Origin: Oscillospiraceae bacterium
Lineage (GTDB): Bacteria; Bacillota; Clostridia; Oscillospirales; CAG-382
Length of the DNA stretch: 64,000 bases
NCBI GenBank assembly: GCA_015064955.1
Contig: SVRD01000002.1
Span: 62,001 to 126,000, forward strand
Direction: 5' to 3'
The notes beneath the pieces were generated by a model. That model was not told where the DNA came from and did not search any database. It saw only the letters and a list, made by a program, of their open reading frames with translations. Of this stretch, positions 23,587 to 32,670 are shown piece by piece; position 1 is the first letter of the stretch, and each line of letters begins with the position of its first letter. The translations under genes and the position numbers were made by a program.

Positions 23587-24840
23587 ATGGCAGTTATCAA
23601 GCCTATCAAGGCACTCAAATTCACCGAAAAGGCAGGAAATATCGCAGATTGCGTATGTCCCCCCTATGACATCATCTCCGAAAGCGAAAGAGAAGCGCTT
23701 ATCGCAAGAAACGAAAACAACGTGGTAAGACTCGAGCTTCCCATCGGCGAGGACCGCTACAACGAAGCGGGCAAAACACTTAACGAATGGCTCGACAGCG
23801 GCGTGCTCGCGCGCGACGAAAAGGCGGGTATCTACGTCTACCGCGAGGAATTTGCGGTCGATTCCGTCGAATACTGCCTCACCGGCATCATCTGCCTCGT
23901 GAAGCTTTGCGAATTCTCCGAAAAAATCGTGCTTCCCCACGAGGAAACACTCACAAAGGCAAAGCAGGACAGATTGAACCTTATGCGCGGCACCGGCTGT
24001 AATTTCTCGTCGATCTATTCGCTTTACAACGACGAAAGCGGCAATATTGCATCGGTTATCGGCAAAAAGACCGCCGAAGCCCCCATTCACCGCTTCACCG
24101 ACGAGGAAGAGGTCACCCACACTCTCTGGAAGATCGAAAACGAAAGCGATATCGCAGTAATTGTCGACACTCTCGCCGAAAAACAGCTTTTTATCGCCGA
24201 CGGACACCACAGATACGAAACCGCGCTCAACTATAAAAACGGCCTTTCCAACGCCCCCGACGGCGCAGACCCCGATCACGTTATGATGACGCTCGTCGAT
24301 ATGGACGATAAGGGACTTGTCGTTTTCCCGACTCACCGCCTCATCGTCGACAGAAAGGTCACCCGTGACGAGATCGAGCGCAAATGCGAAAACGATTTCA
24401 ATATCAGCTATCTCCCGCTTTGCGATCTCCGCGCGGCGCTCAAAAAGGGCGAAAACGGCCACACCTATGCATTTTACAACGGCGGCAACGACTTTATGCT
24501 TTTGGAGCTCAAGGACGGCGCGGCACGCAATATCGACAACAGAAGCGATGCATACAGCGACCTCGACGTAAGCATACTCCACTCCTTCGTGCTTGAAAAC
24601 GCACTCGGAATCGACAAGGAAAATATGGCAAATCAAGTCAATCTGCGCTATACTCGCTCTATGGACGAGGCGATCGAATCGGTTAAGAACGGCAAAGCAA
24701 GCGCGGCGTTCCTTATCAACGCAACAAAGGTAAGTCAGATCAAGGCAGTTGCATTGGCAGGCGACAAAATGCCCCAGAAGAGCACCTATTTCTATCCGAA
24801 GCTCAAGACCGGCTTGGTAATGAACGTTTTGAAGAAATAG
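23587..24840 (+). CDS. DUF1015 family protein
   Basis: 417 residues, full-length match to DUF1015: CVCPPYDIISESER near the N-terminus, LPHEETLTKAKQDRL, the hallmark IADGHHRYETAL (about residue 200), and the C-terminal MPQKSTYFYPKLKTGL. Biochemistry is not well established; in many genomes it neighbours serine biosynthesis genes, but not here. It lies between pcrA and valS on the same strand with 43 nt to valS. Confidence 0.9.
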   Translation: MAVIKPIKALKFTEKAGNIADCVCPPYDIISESEREALIARNENNVVRLELPIGEDRYNEAGKTLNEWLDSGVLARDEKAGIYVYREEFAVDSVEYCLTGIICLVKLCEFSEKIVLPHEETLTKAKQDRLNLMRGTGCNFSSIYSLYNDESGNIASVIGKKTAEAPIHRFTDEEEVTHTLWKIENESDIAVIVDTLAEKQLFIADGHHRYETALNYKNGLSNAPDGADPDHVMMTLVDMDDKGLVVFPTHRLIVDRKVTRDEIERKCENDFNISYLPLCDLRAALKKGENGHTYAFYNGGNDFMLLELKDGAARNIDNRSDAYSDLDVSILHSFVLENALGIDKENMANQVNLRYTRSMDEAIESVKNGKASAAFLINATKVSQIKAVALAGDKMPQKSTYFYPKLKTGLVMNVLKK

Positions 24841-24883
24841 CCACAAAAACGAAGAAACACCTTTTTGAAAGGAAGCACAATAT

Positions 24884-27577
24884 ATGAAAGAACTCGAAAA
24901 GAAGTACAATCCCGCCGACTTCGAGGAGAGATTGTACAATGAATGGGACAGTAAAGGATATTTCAAGCCCGCCGGAAAAGAGGGAAGCGAGGCATTCTCT
25001 ATCGTAATGCCGCCCCCTAATATCACCGGTCAGCTTCATATGGGCCACGCGCTCGATAACACGTTGCAGGATATCCTTGTCCGCTATAAGAGAATGTCGG
25101 GCTACGATACTCTTTGGCTCCCCGGCACCGACCACGCATCTATCGCCACCGAGGCGAAGATAGTCGAGGCGATGCGCATGGAGGGTATTTCCAAGGAGGA
25201 TATCGGCAGAGAGGGATTTTTGGAGCGCGCTTGGGATTGGAACAACACCTACGGCGGCCGTATCTGCGAGCAGCTCAAAAAGCTCGGCTCGTCTTGCGAT
25301 TGGTCGAAAAGACGCTTTACCCTCGACGACGGCTGCAGCGAAGCTGTAAAGGAGGTCTTTGTTAAGCTTTACAACGAAGGTCTTATCTACCGCGGCAACC
25401 GTATGGTCAACTGGTGCACCACCTGTATGACCTCTATTTCCGACGCCGAGGTCGAATACGACGATCAGAACGGCAATTTCTATCATCTTCTTTATCCCGT
25501 AAAGGAAACGGGCGAAATGCTCGAGCTTGCCACCACCCGTCCCGAAACCATGCTCGGCGATACCGCCGTTGCGATAAATGCCGACGACCCCCGCTACGCA
25601 CATCTTCACGGTTGCCACGTACTGTTGCCGCTTATCAACAAGGAAATCCCCATTATCTGCGACGAGCACGCCGATATGACAAAGGGAACCGGTGTTGTTA
25701 AGATCACCCCCGCGCACGATCCCAACGACTATGAGGTCGGTCAGCGCCACGATCTCCCCTTGGTGCGCGTATTCACCTACGACGGCAAGATGACGGGAGC
25801 TTCCGACAAGGCGGCATACGAGGAAAGCCTGGCACGCGGCACCGCCGCTGTCGGCGAGCCCGAGGTGCTCGATTGCGGTAAATATGCGGGTATGACCACG
25901 GCAGAAGCGCGCAAAGCGATCCTTGCCGATCTCGAGGAAGCGGGACTTTTGAAGTCTGTCGAGCCTCTCACCCACAACGTCGGCACCTGCTACCGCTGCC
26001 ACCACGTTATCGAGCCGATGATCTCGAAGCAGTGGTTCGTTTCGATGAAGCCGCTCGCAAAACCCGCTATTGATGCAGTTAAGGACGGCGATATCCGCTT
26101 TATCCCCGACAGATTCTCGAAAAACTATCTGCATTGGATGGAAAATATCCGCGATTGGTGCATTTCCCGTCAGCTTTGGTGGGGTCACAGAATCCCCGCA
26201 TTCTACTGCGACGACTGCGGCGAGGTAGTTGTTACCAAGGAAGACAGCGCAGTCTGCAAAAAGTGCGGCAAGCCGATGACTCAGGACCCCGACACTCTCG
26301 ATACCTGGTTCAGCAGTGCGCTCTGGCCCTTCTCGACAATGGGCTGGCCCGATGAAAACGCCCCCGATCTCAAGCGCTTCTATCCGACAAATACCCTCGT
26401 AACCGGCTACGATATTATTACCTTCTGGGTTTCGAGAATGATATTCTCGGGCCTTGCACACACCGGCAAAAAGCCCTTTACCGACGTGTTTATTCACGGT
26501 CTCGTGCGCGATGCACTCGGCAGAAAAATGTCGAAATCGCTCGGCAACGGCATCGATCCGCTCGAGGTTATAAAGACCTATGGCGCAGACGCGCTCAGAT
26601 TTACTCTTGCGACCGGCAACAGCCCCGGAAACGATATGAGAATCTCCGACGAAAGATTCGAGGCATCGCGTAATTTCGCCAACAAGATCTGGAACGCCGC
26701 AAGATTCGTTATGATGAATCTCGACAGAGACTGCGACACCGACAATATCGACGTTTCGACTCTCGCCGAGGAGGATAAATGGGTACTCTCGCTCTATAAT
26801 CGTTTGGTAAGCGAGGTAAGAGATAATATCGACAGATACGAGCTCGGTATCGCCGTTTCCAAGCTTTACGACTTTATCTGGGATATCTTCTGCGACTGGT
26901 ATATCGAGCTTGTAAAGCCGAGATTGCAGGAAAAGGGAAGTGCAAGCAATATCGCGGCACAAAACACCCTCACCTACGTTCTCTCCAACACATTGAAGCT
27001 CCTCCACCCGTTTATGCCCTTTATCACCGAGGAGATCTGGCTCTCGCTTCCTCACAACGGCGAAAGCATTATGATAAGCGACTATCCCGTTTACAAGGAA
27101 TCCTTTAATTTCCCCGAATCCGAGCGCAATATGGATATTATGCTCACCGCTATCCGCGCGATAAGAAACCGTCGCGCCGAAATGAACGTTCCCCCCAAGA
27201 GATTGGCAAACGTCATCATCGCAACCGCGGAAAAAGAGCTTTTCGCCGATAAAGAGCCCTTCTTCACCCGTCTTGCATCGGCAAGCGGTATAAAGGTTGT
27301 CGATAAATGCGACGACGAGGGCACGGTAAGAATAGTTACCAACGCCTGCGAGATCTTCCTCCCGCTTGCAGATATCGTCGATACCGATGCAGAGCGTGAG
27401 CGTCTTACAAAAGAGCTCGCAACCGCAGAAAACGAGATCAAGCGCGCTCAGGGCAAGCTCAACAACGCCGAATTCGTTGCAAAAGCACCCGAAAAGGTTG
27501 TAAACGCCGAAAAGGAAAAGCTCCGTAAATTCATCGAGCTCGCAGAAAAGCTCAAAGCAAGCATCGCAAGCCTCTAA
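24884..27577 (+). CDS. valS: Valyl-tRNA synthetase
   Basis: 897 residues, complete. Class I synthetase: HIGH-type motif HMGH in GQLHMGHALDN (about residues 49-59), editing-domain motif TTRPETMLGDTAVAIN, zinc-ribbon-like cysteines in YCDDCGEVV...CKKCGK, KMSKS motif in GRKMSKSLGNG, and a C-terminal coiled coil (about 810-897). LPGTDHASIATE replaces the common HAGIATQ form. No T-box or other leader is present in the 43-nt gap, so it is probably co-transcribed with the DUF1015 gene. Confidence 0.97.
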   Translation: MKELEKKYNPADFEERLYNEWDSKGYFKPAGKEGSEAFSIVMPPPNITGQLHMGHALDNTLQDILVRYKRMSGYDTLWLPGTDHASIATEAKIVEAMRMEGISKEDIGREGFLERAWDWNNTYGGRICEQLKKLGSSCDWSKRRFTLDDGCSEAVKEVFVKLYNEGLIYRGNRMVNWCTTCMTSISDAEVEYDDQNGNFYHLLYPVKETGEMLELATTRPETMLGDTAVAINADDPRYAHLHGCHVLLPLINKEIPIICDEHADMTKGTGVVKITPAHDPNDYEVGQRHDLPLVRVFTYDGKMTGASDKAAYEESLARGTAAVGEPEVLDCGKYAGMTTAEARKAILADLEEAGLLKSVEPLTHNVGTCYRCHHVIEPMISKQWFVSMKPLAKPAIDAVKDGDIRFIPDRFSKNYLHWMENIRDWCISRQLWWGHRIPAFYCDDCGEVVVTKEDSAVCKKCGKPMTQDPDTLDTWFSSALWPFSTMGWPDENAPDLKRFYPTNTLVTGYDIITFWVSRMIFSGLAHTGKKPFTDVFIHGLVRDALGRKMSKSLGNGIDPLEVIKTYGADALRFTLATGNSPGNDMRISDERFEASRNFANKIWNAARFVMMNLDRDCDTDNIDVSTLAEEDKWVLSLYNRLVSEVRDNIDRYELGIAVSKLYDFIWDIFCDWYIELVKPRLQEKGSASNIAAQNTLTYVLSNTLKLLHPFMPFITEEIWLSLPHNGESIMISDYPVYKESFNFPESERNMDIMLTAIRAIRNRRAEMNVPPKRLANVIIATAEKELFADKEPFFTRLASASGIKVVDKCDDEGTVRIVTNACEIFLPLADIVDTDAERERLTKELATAENEIKRAQGKLNNAEFVAKAPEKVVNAEKEKLRKFIELAEKLKASIASL

Positions 27578-27607
27578 GCTTGTTTACAACTCAACATTTT
27601 TAAATGC

Positions 27608-27654
27608 TCAAAGTCCCGCGGAACGTGTTTTTATACGCTCCGCGGTCTTTTTGT
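27608..27654 (+). terminator. valS terminator
   Basis: CCGCGGAaCGT pairs with ACGcTCCGCGG over a T-rich loop, followed by TCTTTTTG. Confidence 0.85.
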
Positions 27655-27686
27655 TTAAAAAGTAACAAAGTGTATAATAAATGTCC

Positions 27687-27715
27687 TTGACATAAGGCTT
27701 TTGCAAGAGTAAAAT
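27687..27715 (+). promoter_or_regulatory. Promoter of the RNB-domain gene
   Basis: TTGACA (27687-27692), 17-bp spacer, TAAAAT (27710-27715). Confidence 0.75.
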
Positions 27716-27762
27716 TAAATTGAAAAAATATGACCGAATTATCTAAACGGAGGGAAGAATAT

Positions 27763-29217
27763 ATGGAAGCAATCAAAAACGCAATAGACAACAGAACTTC
27801 GAGAGCTTTCCCGAAAAACGTTCTCGATCAGGCTGTCGCCGCGGCAAGAATGAAGCCGTCGGTCTATCAGTCCCACCGCCTCGATCTCCGCGGAAAAACA
27901 GTGCTTTCCTTTGGCGAAACCGCCGACTCTGTCAGCGAATGTGCCCTTTCGCTCTCGCGTGACGGCAAAAATTGGCGTTTGGGCGTTCATATCGCCGACG
28001 TCGCCGAATACGTTTGCGAAAGCTCGCCGCTCGATAGCGAAGCCAGACTTCGCAGAGCGAGCCTTCACAACGACCTTATTTCTTCGGATATGCTCCCCGA
28101 CCTTCTCACTCGTGATATCTGTAACCTTTCAACCGGCTCGGATAAGTTGGCAGTGTCCGTTTTTATGGACATTGGCTCGGACGGTCGTCTTATAAACGTC
28201 GAGTTCGAGGAGAGTATAATCCGCGTTGCTGCAAAATGTGTTTATAACGAGCTCGAAAATATCGGAAACGCAAGGGAAGTGTCGTCTATCCATACTCTGC
28301 GCGAGAAATATTCCGATAATCTCGTCATTCTTCTCGATATGTATGAGCTCGCCGCTGTGCTTTCAAGCCGCCGTATCGAAAGAAACGCACTCGACTGCAC
28401 CGTATTCCGTATGAATTACGAGCGCAACGACGAGGGCAGAATAATCGGATTCTCTTATTCGCCCGAGGCAGACCCGCGCGCTATGGTACGCGAGATCGGA
28501 TATTTTGCCGCACAGGTTATCGGCGAATATATGCACAAAAACAAGCTCCCCTGCATTTACGTAGGTCAGAGCCATATCGACAAAACGTCTATCGACTATC
28601 TCTCTCAGCTTGTCGGCGCAGACTGCAGCGATAAAGACGACGGTGCCTGCACCGCGCATATCGCAGATACCGCAAAAGGCTCGGAATACTACGATTTCGT
28701 CTGCTATGCACTCCGCAGAGCACTGCCCTGTGTAAGCTTTTCCGACGAACCGATACAAAATATCCACTGCGGAAGCGACAAGGTAGTTTCTTTTGTCCGC
28801 CCTGCATCGAGATATGCCGATTTGCTCACGCAGCGTGCTATAAAGCTTTGTATTGCCGCAAAGAGCAACCCCCGCAATCTCAACATCAATAAATACCGTG
28901 CGATAATGAAGGCGGCTTGCGAGGAAGCAAACAACGCCGAACGCTACGTTTACGATGCCGTGAATGATTATTTGAACCGCGCCGCGAACGAATATCTCGA
29001 ATACAGCAACGAGCGCATTTTCCGCGGATTCCCGCTGATAAAGGACGAAAGCGGCGCTTATTCGGTGCTTTTGACCTGCGGTGCTTATGCAACCGTGCCC
29101 TCCGAATATGCGTCACCGGATATAAAGATAGGCACTCCGCAATCCTTTGAGATCATCGCACTCGGTACAGAAGAGCAGCCTGCAATTATAAAACCGTTCG
29201 ACCCCGAAAACGAATAA
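27763..29217 (+). CDS. RNB (RNase II/R-like) domain protein, predicted catalytically inactive
   Basis: 484 residues. The RNB fold is recognisable: LDLRGKTV, then WRLGVHIADVAEYV, PLDSEARLRRASLH, MLPDLLTRDICNLS, and near the end RPASRYADLLTQRAIK, which matches SPIRRYPDLxxHR. However, where active enzymes carry the four metal-binding aspartates (TIDGEDAxDFDDA), this protein reads LSFGETADSVSECA, so in a gapless alignment all four aspartates become G, V, E and C. It lacks the N-terminal cold-shock domains; the C-terminal 70 residues may be an S1 remnant. The frame is intact and has a strong promoter, so it is probably used, perhaps as an RNA-binding protein (inference). Start 27763 has GGAGGGAA 9 nt upstream; 27730 does not. 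Confidence 0.8.
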   Translation: MEAIKNAIDNRTSRAFPKNVLDQAVAAARMKPSVYQSHRLDLRGKTVLSFGETADSVSECALSLSRDGKNWRLGVHIADVAEYVCESSPLDSEARLRRASLHNDLISSDMLPDLLTRDICNLSTGSDKLAVSVFMDIGSDGRLINVEFEESIIRVAAKCVYNELENIGNAREVSSIHTLREKYSDNLVILLDMYELAAVLSSRRIERNALDCTVFRMNYERNDEGRIIGFSYSPEADPRAMVREIGYFAAQVIGEYMHKNKLPCIYVGQSHIDKTSIDYLSQLVGADCSDKDDGACTAHIADTAKGSEYYDFVCYALRRALPCVSFSDEPIQNIHCGSDKVVSFVRPASRYADLLTQRAIKLCIAAKSNPRNLNINKYRAIMKAACEEANNAERYVYDAVNDYLNRAANEYLEYSNERIFRGFPLIKDESGAYSVLLTCGAYATVPSEYASPDIKIGTPQSFEIIALGTEEQPAIIKPFDPENE

Positions 29218-29225
29218 ATGCGAAA

Positions 29226-29241
29226 TGTTCCACGTGAAACA
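29226..29241. promoter_or_regulatory. parS site 1
   Basis: TGTTCCACGTGAAACA, a 16-bp match to the conserved ParB/Spo0J-binding palindrome (TGTTtCACGTGAAACA). It begins 9 nt after the RNB gene stop. Confidence 0.92.
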
Positions 29242-29270
29242 GCGAGAAAGAACGAAAGAAAGAAAAGAAC

Positions 29271-29286
29271 TGTTCCACGTGAAACA
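29271..29286. promoter_or_regulatory. parS site 2
   Basis: Identical TGTTCCACGTGAAACA, 45 bp after site 1. Confidence 0.92.
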
Positions 29287-29332
29287 AATCGCTTACACAA
29301 ACTGTTTGACGCAGAATAAAAGAAAAGAAGAA

Positions 29333-29348
29333 AGTTCCACGTGAAACA
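29333..29348. promoter_or_regulatory. parS site 3
   Basis: AGTTCCACGTGAAACA, one base from the other two copies and 62 bp after site 2. It lies only 18 bp before the start of the next gene, next to its AAAGGAG ribosome binding site. Confidence 0.88.
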
Positions 29349-29365
29349 GTAAAGGAGTATTTATA

Positions 29366-30820
29366 TTGAAAAGAAGAATTTTTGCGCTTTTTGCGGCATT
29401 TATCCTATTGCTTACTTGTGTAATAGGCTGTGAAAACGTCGAATATATCGACACAACCTCAGTTGAAGAATCGTCGCAAAACATCTATGAAAAGCTCGAA
29501 AGCGAGCTGCCCGATATCAGCGGCGACGAAAACGGCAACCCAATCGAGCGCACGTTTACAATAGTGACCGATAAGAAATCGGTTTTCTACAACGAAGAAT
29601 CAACATCGGGCTCGGTCGAAAAGGCTGTCGAGGCTCGTGCTAACTTTTTACAGGATAAATACGGGGCAACGCTCGACGTAAAGCAAAAAGGCTCGTCGGC
29701 GGTTGCTTCCGAGCTGAAAACAGCTCTCGAATCGGGGCTTGAATATGCCGATATGCTCTGTATCTCGGCAAAGGAGACGGTAAAGCTTCAGATATCGGGG
29801 CTTTTGACCGATATGAACACTCTGCCCGATTTCAATATCGAAAGCGCGTATTTCGACCCGAATAACGCCAAAAATCTCGCAACCAACCAAACCTTGTATC
29901 TTTTGCCCGATGCGACTGCACAGGTTTACGAGGATGCGTACGTTATGTTTTTCAACCGCGACCTTGTAAATACAAAGGCGGGAAAAGACCCCGAAACCCT
30001 TGTAATGCAAGGAAAATGGACTTGGGACAGCTTCAACGAGATCGCCCGTGCCTCCGCACCCGACGTCTACAATAAATCTATCGCCGAGCTCGAAACCGAT
30101 ATTTTCGGCTACGCCGCATATTTCTCCGAGGGCGTTTTCCCCTATGTTATGTGGGTCGGCACCGGAAGCAAGGTAATCAACAACAACTATAAAAATCCCG
30201 TAGCGCTGTCGATGTCGGTCGAGGAGATCACCGATATCGCAAAGGTTTTGAAGAATATTTATAATACCAAGGGCAGATACCCTCTTGTCAAGAACGAAAC
30301 CACCTCCGCGTTTGAAAGCGGAAGAGTTGCTTTCCTCTGCCACAGACTCGATTATTTCTATGCACTTCGCGACGGCACGACAAAGGGCGCAAACTACGGA
30401 ATTCTGCCGATCCCCAAGCTGAATGATTCGCAAAAAGGCTATCACACTATGGTGAGTAGCGAAGCGAGAGTATTTTCGGTGCCAAAAACCGTTGCAAATA
30501 ACTCCGAGGAGGACCGTCGGTTCGTGTCGGCTGTCATCTCGGCGACCTGCGCTTCGGGCAGAGAAACCGTCAAAAAGGCATTTTTGAACCACCATATCGC
30601 GCTTTATCTCAATAACAACGCCGAAACGGTTATGTTCACGACAATTTTAGACAGCATCACCTTTGATTTCGCCAATACCTACGGCGATGCGATAAGCTCG
30701 ATCAGACGCCCCACCACCACCGCGATAAACGACTATATCGAATTCGGCTCTGCGCTGAACACCTCGATAAATAACTCGATTTCGGGCTTTAATAAGTACT
30801 GCGAGGATAATTTTAATTAA
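29366..30820 (+). CDS. Extracellular solute-binding lipoprotein (ABC type 1-like)
   Basis: 484 residues. Signal peptide with lipobox VIGC (Cys about residue 22). The mature part has the two-lobe periplasmic-binding organisation of sugar-binding proteins: LPDATAQVYEDAYVMFFNRDL, GKWTWDSFNEIAR, and SAFESGRVAFLCHRL. It would bind a solute, probably an oligosaccharide, and deliver it to an ABC permease, but no permease gene is adjacent (orphan). The start codon is TTG, with AAAGGAG 8 nt upstream. The parS cluster forms its upstream region, so ParB spreading could affect its expression (inference). Confidence 0.85.
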   Translation: MKRRIFALFAAFILLLTCVIGCENVEYIDTTSVEESSQNIYEKLESELPDISGDENGNPIERTFTIVTDKKSVFYNEESTSGSVEKAVEARANFLQDKYGATLDVKQKGSSAVASELKTALESGLEYADMLCISAKETVKLQISGLLTDMNTLPDFNIESAYFDPNNAKNLATNQTLYLLPDATAQVYEDAYVMFFNRDLVNTKAGKDPETLVMQGKWTWDSFNEIARASAPDVYNKSIAELETDIFGYAAYFSEGVFPYVMWVGTGSKVINNNYKNPVALSMSVEEITDIAKVLKNIYNTKGRYPLVKNETTSAFESGRVAFLCHRLDYFYALRDGTTKGANYGILPIPKLNDSQKGYHTMVSSEARVFSVPKTVANNSEEDRRFVSAVISATCASGRETVKKAFLNHHIALYLNNNAETVMFTTILDSITFDFANTYGDAISSIRRPTTTAINDYIEFGSALNTSINNSISGFNKYCEDNFN

Positions 30821-30844
30821 TATACTAAAAAATCGCATAACCCC

Positions 30845-30873
30845 TTGATTTACAGCAGTTTTTGGTATATAAT
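30845..30873 (+). promoter_or_regulatory. pgk promoter
   Basis: TTGATT (30845-30850), 17-bp spacer, TATAAT (30868-30873). Confidence 0.7.
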
Positions 30874-30941
30874 GATGCTGAACGGTTATGCCCGTATTTA
30901 TCGAAAATCAAAAAATCTATAAAAATGAGGAGACAATCCAA

Positions 30942-32147
30942 ATGAACGCAAAAAAGTCTGTTGAAGACCTCAGAGTTGCCGGCAAGCGCGTGCTTGTTCG
31001 TTGCGATTTCAACGTTCCCCTTAAGAACGGCGTTATCACCGACGAAAACCGTATCGTTGCCGCACTTCCCACCATCGAATACCTTCTCGATCAGGGCGCA
31101 AAGGTTATTCTTTGCTCGCACCTCGGTAAGCCCAAGGGAGAACCCAAGCCCGAATATTCGCTTGCTCCCGTAGCTGTACGTCTTGCTGAAAAGCTTGAAA
31201 GAGACGTTGTTTTCGCCGCTGACGACTGTGTTGTGGGCGAAAACGCTAAAAAGGCTGTTGCCGCTATGGAAGACGGCGACGTTGTACTTCTCCAGAACAC
31301 CCGTTACCGTGCAGAAGAAACCAAAAACGGCGAAGCTTTCTCCAAAGAGCTCGCTTCTCTCTGCGATATCTTCGTAAACGATGCTTTCGGTGCTGCACAC
31401 AGAGCTCACTGCTCCACTGTCGGCGTTGCATCTTACGTTGAAGAATCGGCAAACGGCTTCCTTATGGCAAAAGAAATCAAATTCCTCGGCGATGCTGTAA
31501 ACAACCCCGTAAGACCCTTCGTTACCATTCTCGGCGGCGCAAAGGTTGCAGATAAGCTCGCTGTTATCGAAAATCTCCTCACCAAAGCAGATGCTCTTAT
31601 CATCGGCGGCGGTATGGCGTATACCTTCCTCAAGGCACAGGGCAAGGAAGTCGGCACCTCGCTCGTAGACGACGAAAAGCTCGACTACTGCAAGGAAATG
31701 CTCGAGCGTGCAAAGGCAAACGGAGTTGAGATCATTCTCCCCGTTGACTGCATGATCACCAAGGATTTCCCCAACCCCATCGACGCTGTTGTTGAAGCTA
31801 CCCCCGTTTCCGTAGACGAAATTCCCGCAGATATGCAGAGCCTTGATATCGGTCCCAAGACCCGCGAGCTCTTCGCAAGCAAGGTCAAGAAGGCAAAGAC
31901 TGTTGTTTGGAACGGTCCTATGGGCGTATTTGAAAACCCCATCTTCGCAGAAGGCACTATCGCAGTTGCAAAGGCACTTGCTGAAACCGACGCAACCACC
32001 ATCATCGGCGGCGGCGACTCTGCTGCTGCAGTAAACACTCTCGGCTTCGGCGACAAGATGAGCCACATCTCCACCGGCGGCGGCGCTTCGCTCGAATATC
32101 TCGAAGGCAAGGAACTCCCCGGCATCGCGGCAATGACAGACAAGTAA
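30942..32147 (+). CDS. pgk: Phosphoglycerate kinase
   Basis: 401 residues. Transfers the acyl phosphate of 1,3-bisphosphoglycerate to ADP in glycolysis. Signature VRCDFNVPL near the N-terminus, SHLGKPKGE, nucleotide site [12 protein letters not shown], and [13 protein letters not shown] with the C-terminal [19 protein letters not shown] 30942 (GAGGAG upstream) is used rather than an in-frame ATG at 30888. tpiA follows after 520 nt of structured repeats; gapA is not in the window. Confidence 0.97.
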   Translation: MNAKKSVEDLRVAGKRVLVRCDFNVPLKNGVITDENRIVAALPTIEYLLDQGAKVILCSHLGKPKGEPKPEYSLAPVAVRLAEKLERDVVFAADDCVVGENAKKAVAAMEDGDVVLLQNTRYRAEETKNGEAFSKELASLCDIFVNDAFGAAHRAHCSTVGVASYVEESANGFLMAKEIKFLGDAVNNPVRPFVTILGGAKVADKLAVIENLLTKADALIIGGGMAYTFLKAQGKEVGTSLVDDEKLDYCKEMLERAKANGVEIILPVDCMITKDFPNPIDAVVEATPVSVDEIPADMQSLDIGPKTRELFASKVKKAKTVVWNGPMGVFENPIFAEGTIAVAKALAETDATTIIGGGDSAAAVNTLGFGDKMSHISTGGGASLEYLEGKELPGIAAMTDK

Positions 32148-32265
32148 AATCCCCTTCGGGAATTTTACAGTTATATTTGTGCTTCGCGCAAGTGATATTC
32201 CGCTTGCGCGGAGTGATATTCGCCTAAAGGCGAGTGATATTTTTCGGCTTACGCCGAAAAGTTGA
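32148..32265 (+). repeat. Hairpin array 3 (half array): micro-hairpins separated by AGTGATATT
   Basis: Starts at the pgk stop codon with a TAAAATcc-CCTTCGGG-AATTTTA hairpin, then words AGTTATATT (32169) and AGTGATATT (32191, 32212, 32233) at a 21-22 nt period. Hairpins between words: TGTGC-ttc-GCGCA, CCGC-ttgc-GCGG, CGCC-taaa-GGCG and TTTCGGC-ttac-GCCGAAA. Only direct words are present, no inverted half. From 32265 to 32436 further short hairpins continue without a clear word. No gene is seen; a 67-codon minus-strand frame here looks spurious. Confidence 0.75.
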
Positions 32266-32436
32266 GGTTGATTTCCGCTTCGCGAAAATCTTCATTTTCA
32301 TTATAAATCGTTTTGATAAAACGTAATCGCTGACGCTCTCGTGAAAAATTCTGCGAATTTTCCCCGTTCTTTGTGAGCGTTGTGCGCTCGCGCCTCGCGC
32401 CTCGCTTTGCTCGACACTCGCAACGCCCTAAGGTAT

Positions 32437-32468
32437 AAAAATCGACGCACATGTCGCCGATTTTTATG
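32437..32468. repeat. Hairpin with ACGCACATGTCGC loop
   Basis: AAAAATCG and CGATTTTT flank ACGCACATGTCGC. The same core plus right arm (ACGCACATGTCGCGGATTTTTA) occurs at about 2398-2419, in front of the lipoprotein 1 promoter. Confidence 0.5.
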
Positions 32469-32510
32469 GAGTTTTTATTGTATTGATTGTATTGATTTGA
32501 ATTGACATAA

Positions 32511-32640
32511 CACCCACGCGGTGTGGGCGATGCGGTTAAAGATGAGTTTTACCGCGGGAGGAAAAAGATTTTGTCCGACTAAACGGGGTCCCCGAAAATC
32601 GCAAGATTTTTGGGGTATATCAAAAGTCGGGCGGCTATAT
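32511..32640 (+). repeat. Dispersed structured element, copy B (upstream of tpiA)
   Basis: Head CACGCGGTGTGGGCG, then TTACCGCGGGAGGAAAAAG, then TTTTGTCCGACT opening the nested hairpin: inner stem CCCCGAAAATC-gcaa-GATTTTTGGGG as in copy A, but outer stem CCGACT/AGTCGG instead of CAAACTT/AAGTTTG. The paired change in both arms supports a conserved RNA or DNA structure. It ends about 30 nt before the tpiA start. Confidence 0.75.
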
Positions 32641-32670
32641 TAACAATAATTTACAAAGGAATATTTTGAT

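Noticed and set aside
24841..24883. T-box leader for valS; likewise for glyQS (60039-60081) and proBA (11461-11490)
   Set aside because: Leaders are about 25-45 nt, too short for T-box structure, and contain no AGGGUGGNACCGCG-like sequence.
24803..27055. 750-codon open frame on the - strand opposite valS
   Set aside because: Shadow of valS; no recognisable domain, no ribosome binding site, Cys/Gly/Val-rich antisense composition.
30825..32066. 413-codon - strand frame opposite pgk
   Set aside because: Antisense shadow of pgk with no supporting motif or start site.
32249..32452. 67-codon - strand frame in the pgk-tpiA gap
   Set aside because: Lies in hairpin-rich repeat DNA, has no ribosome binding site, and its composition follows the repeats.
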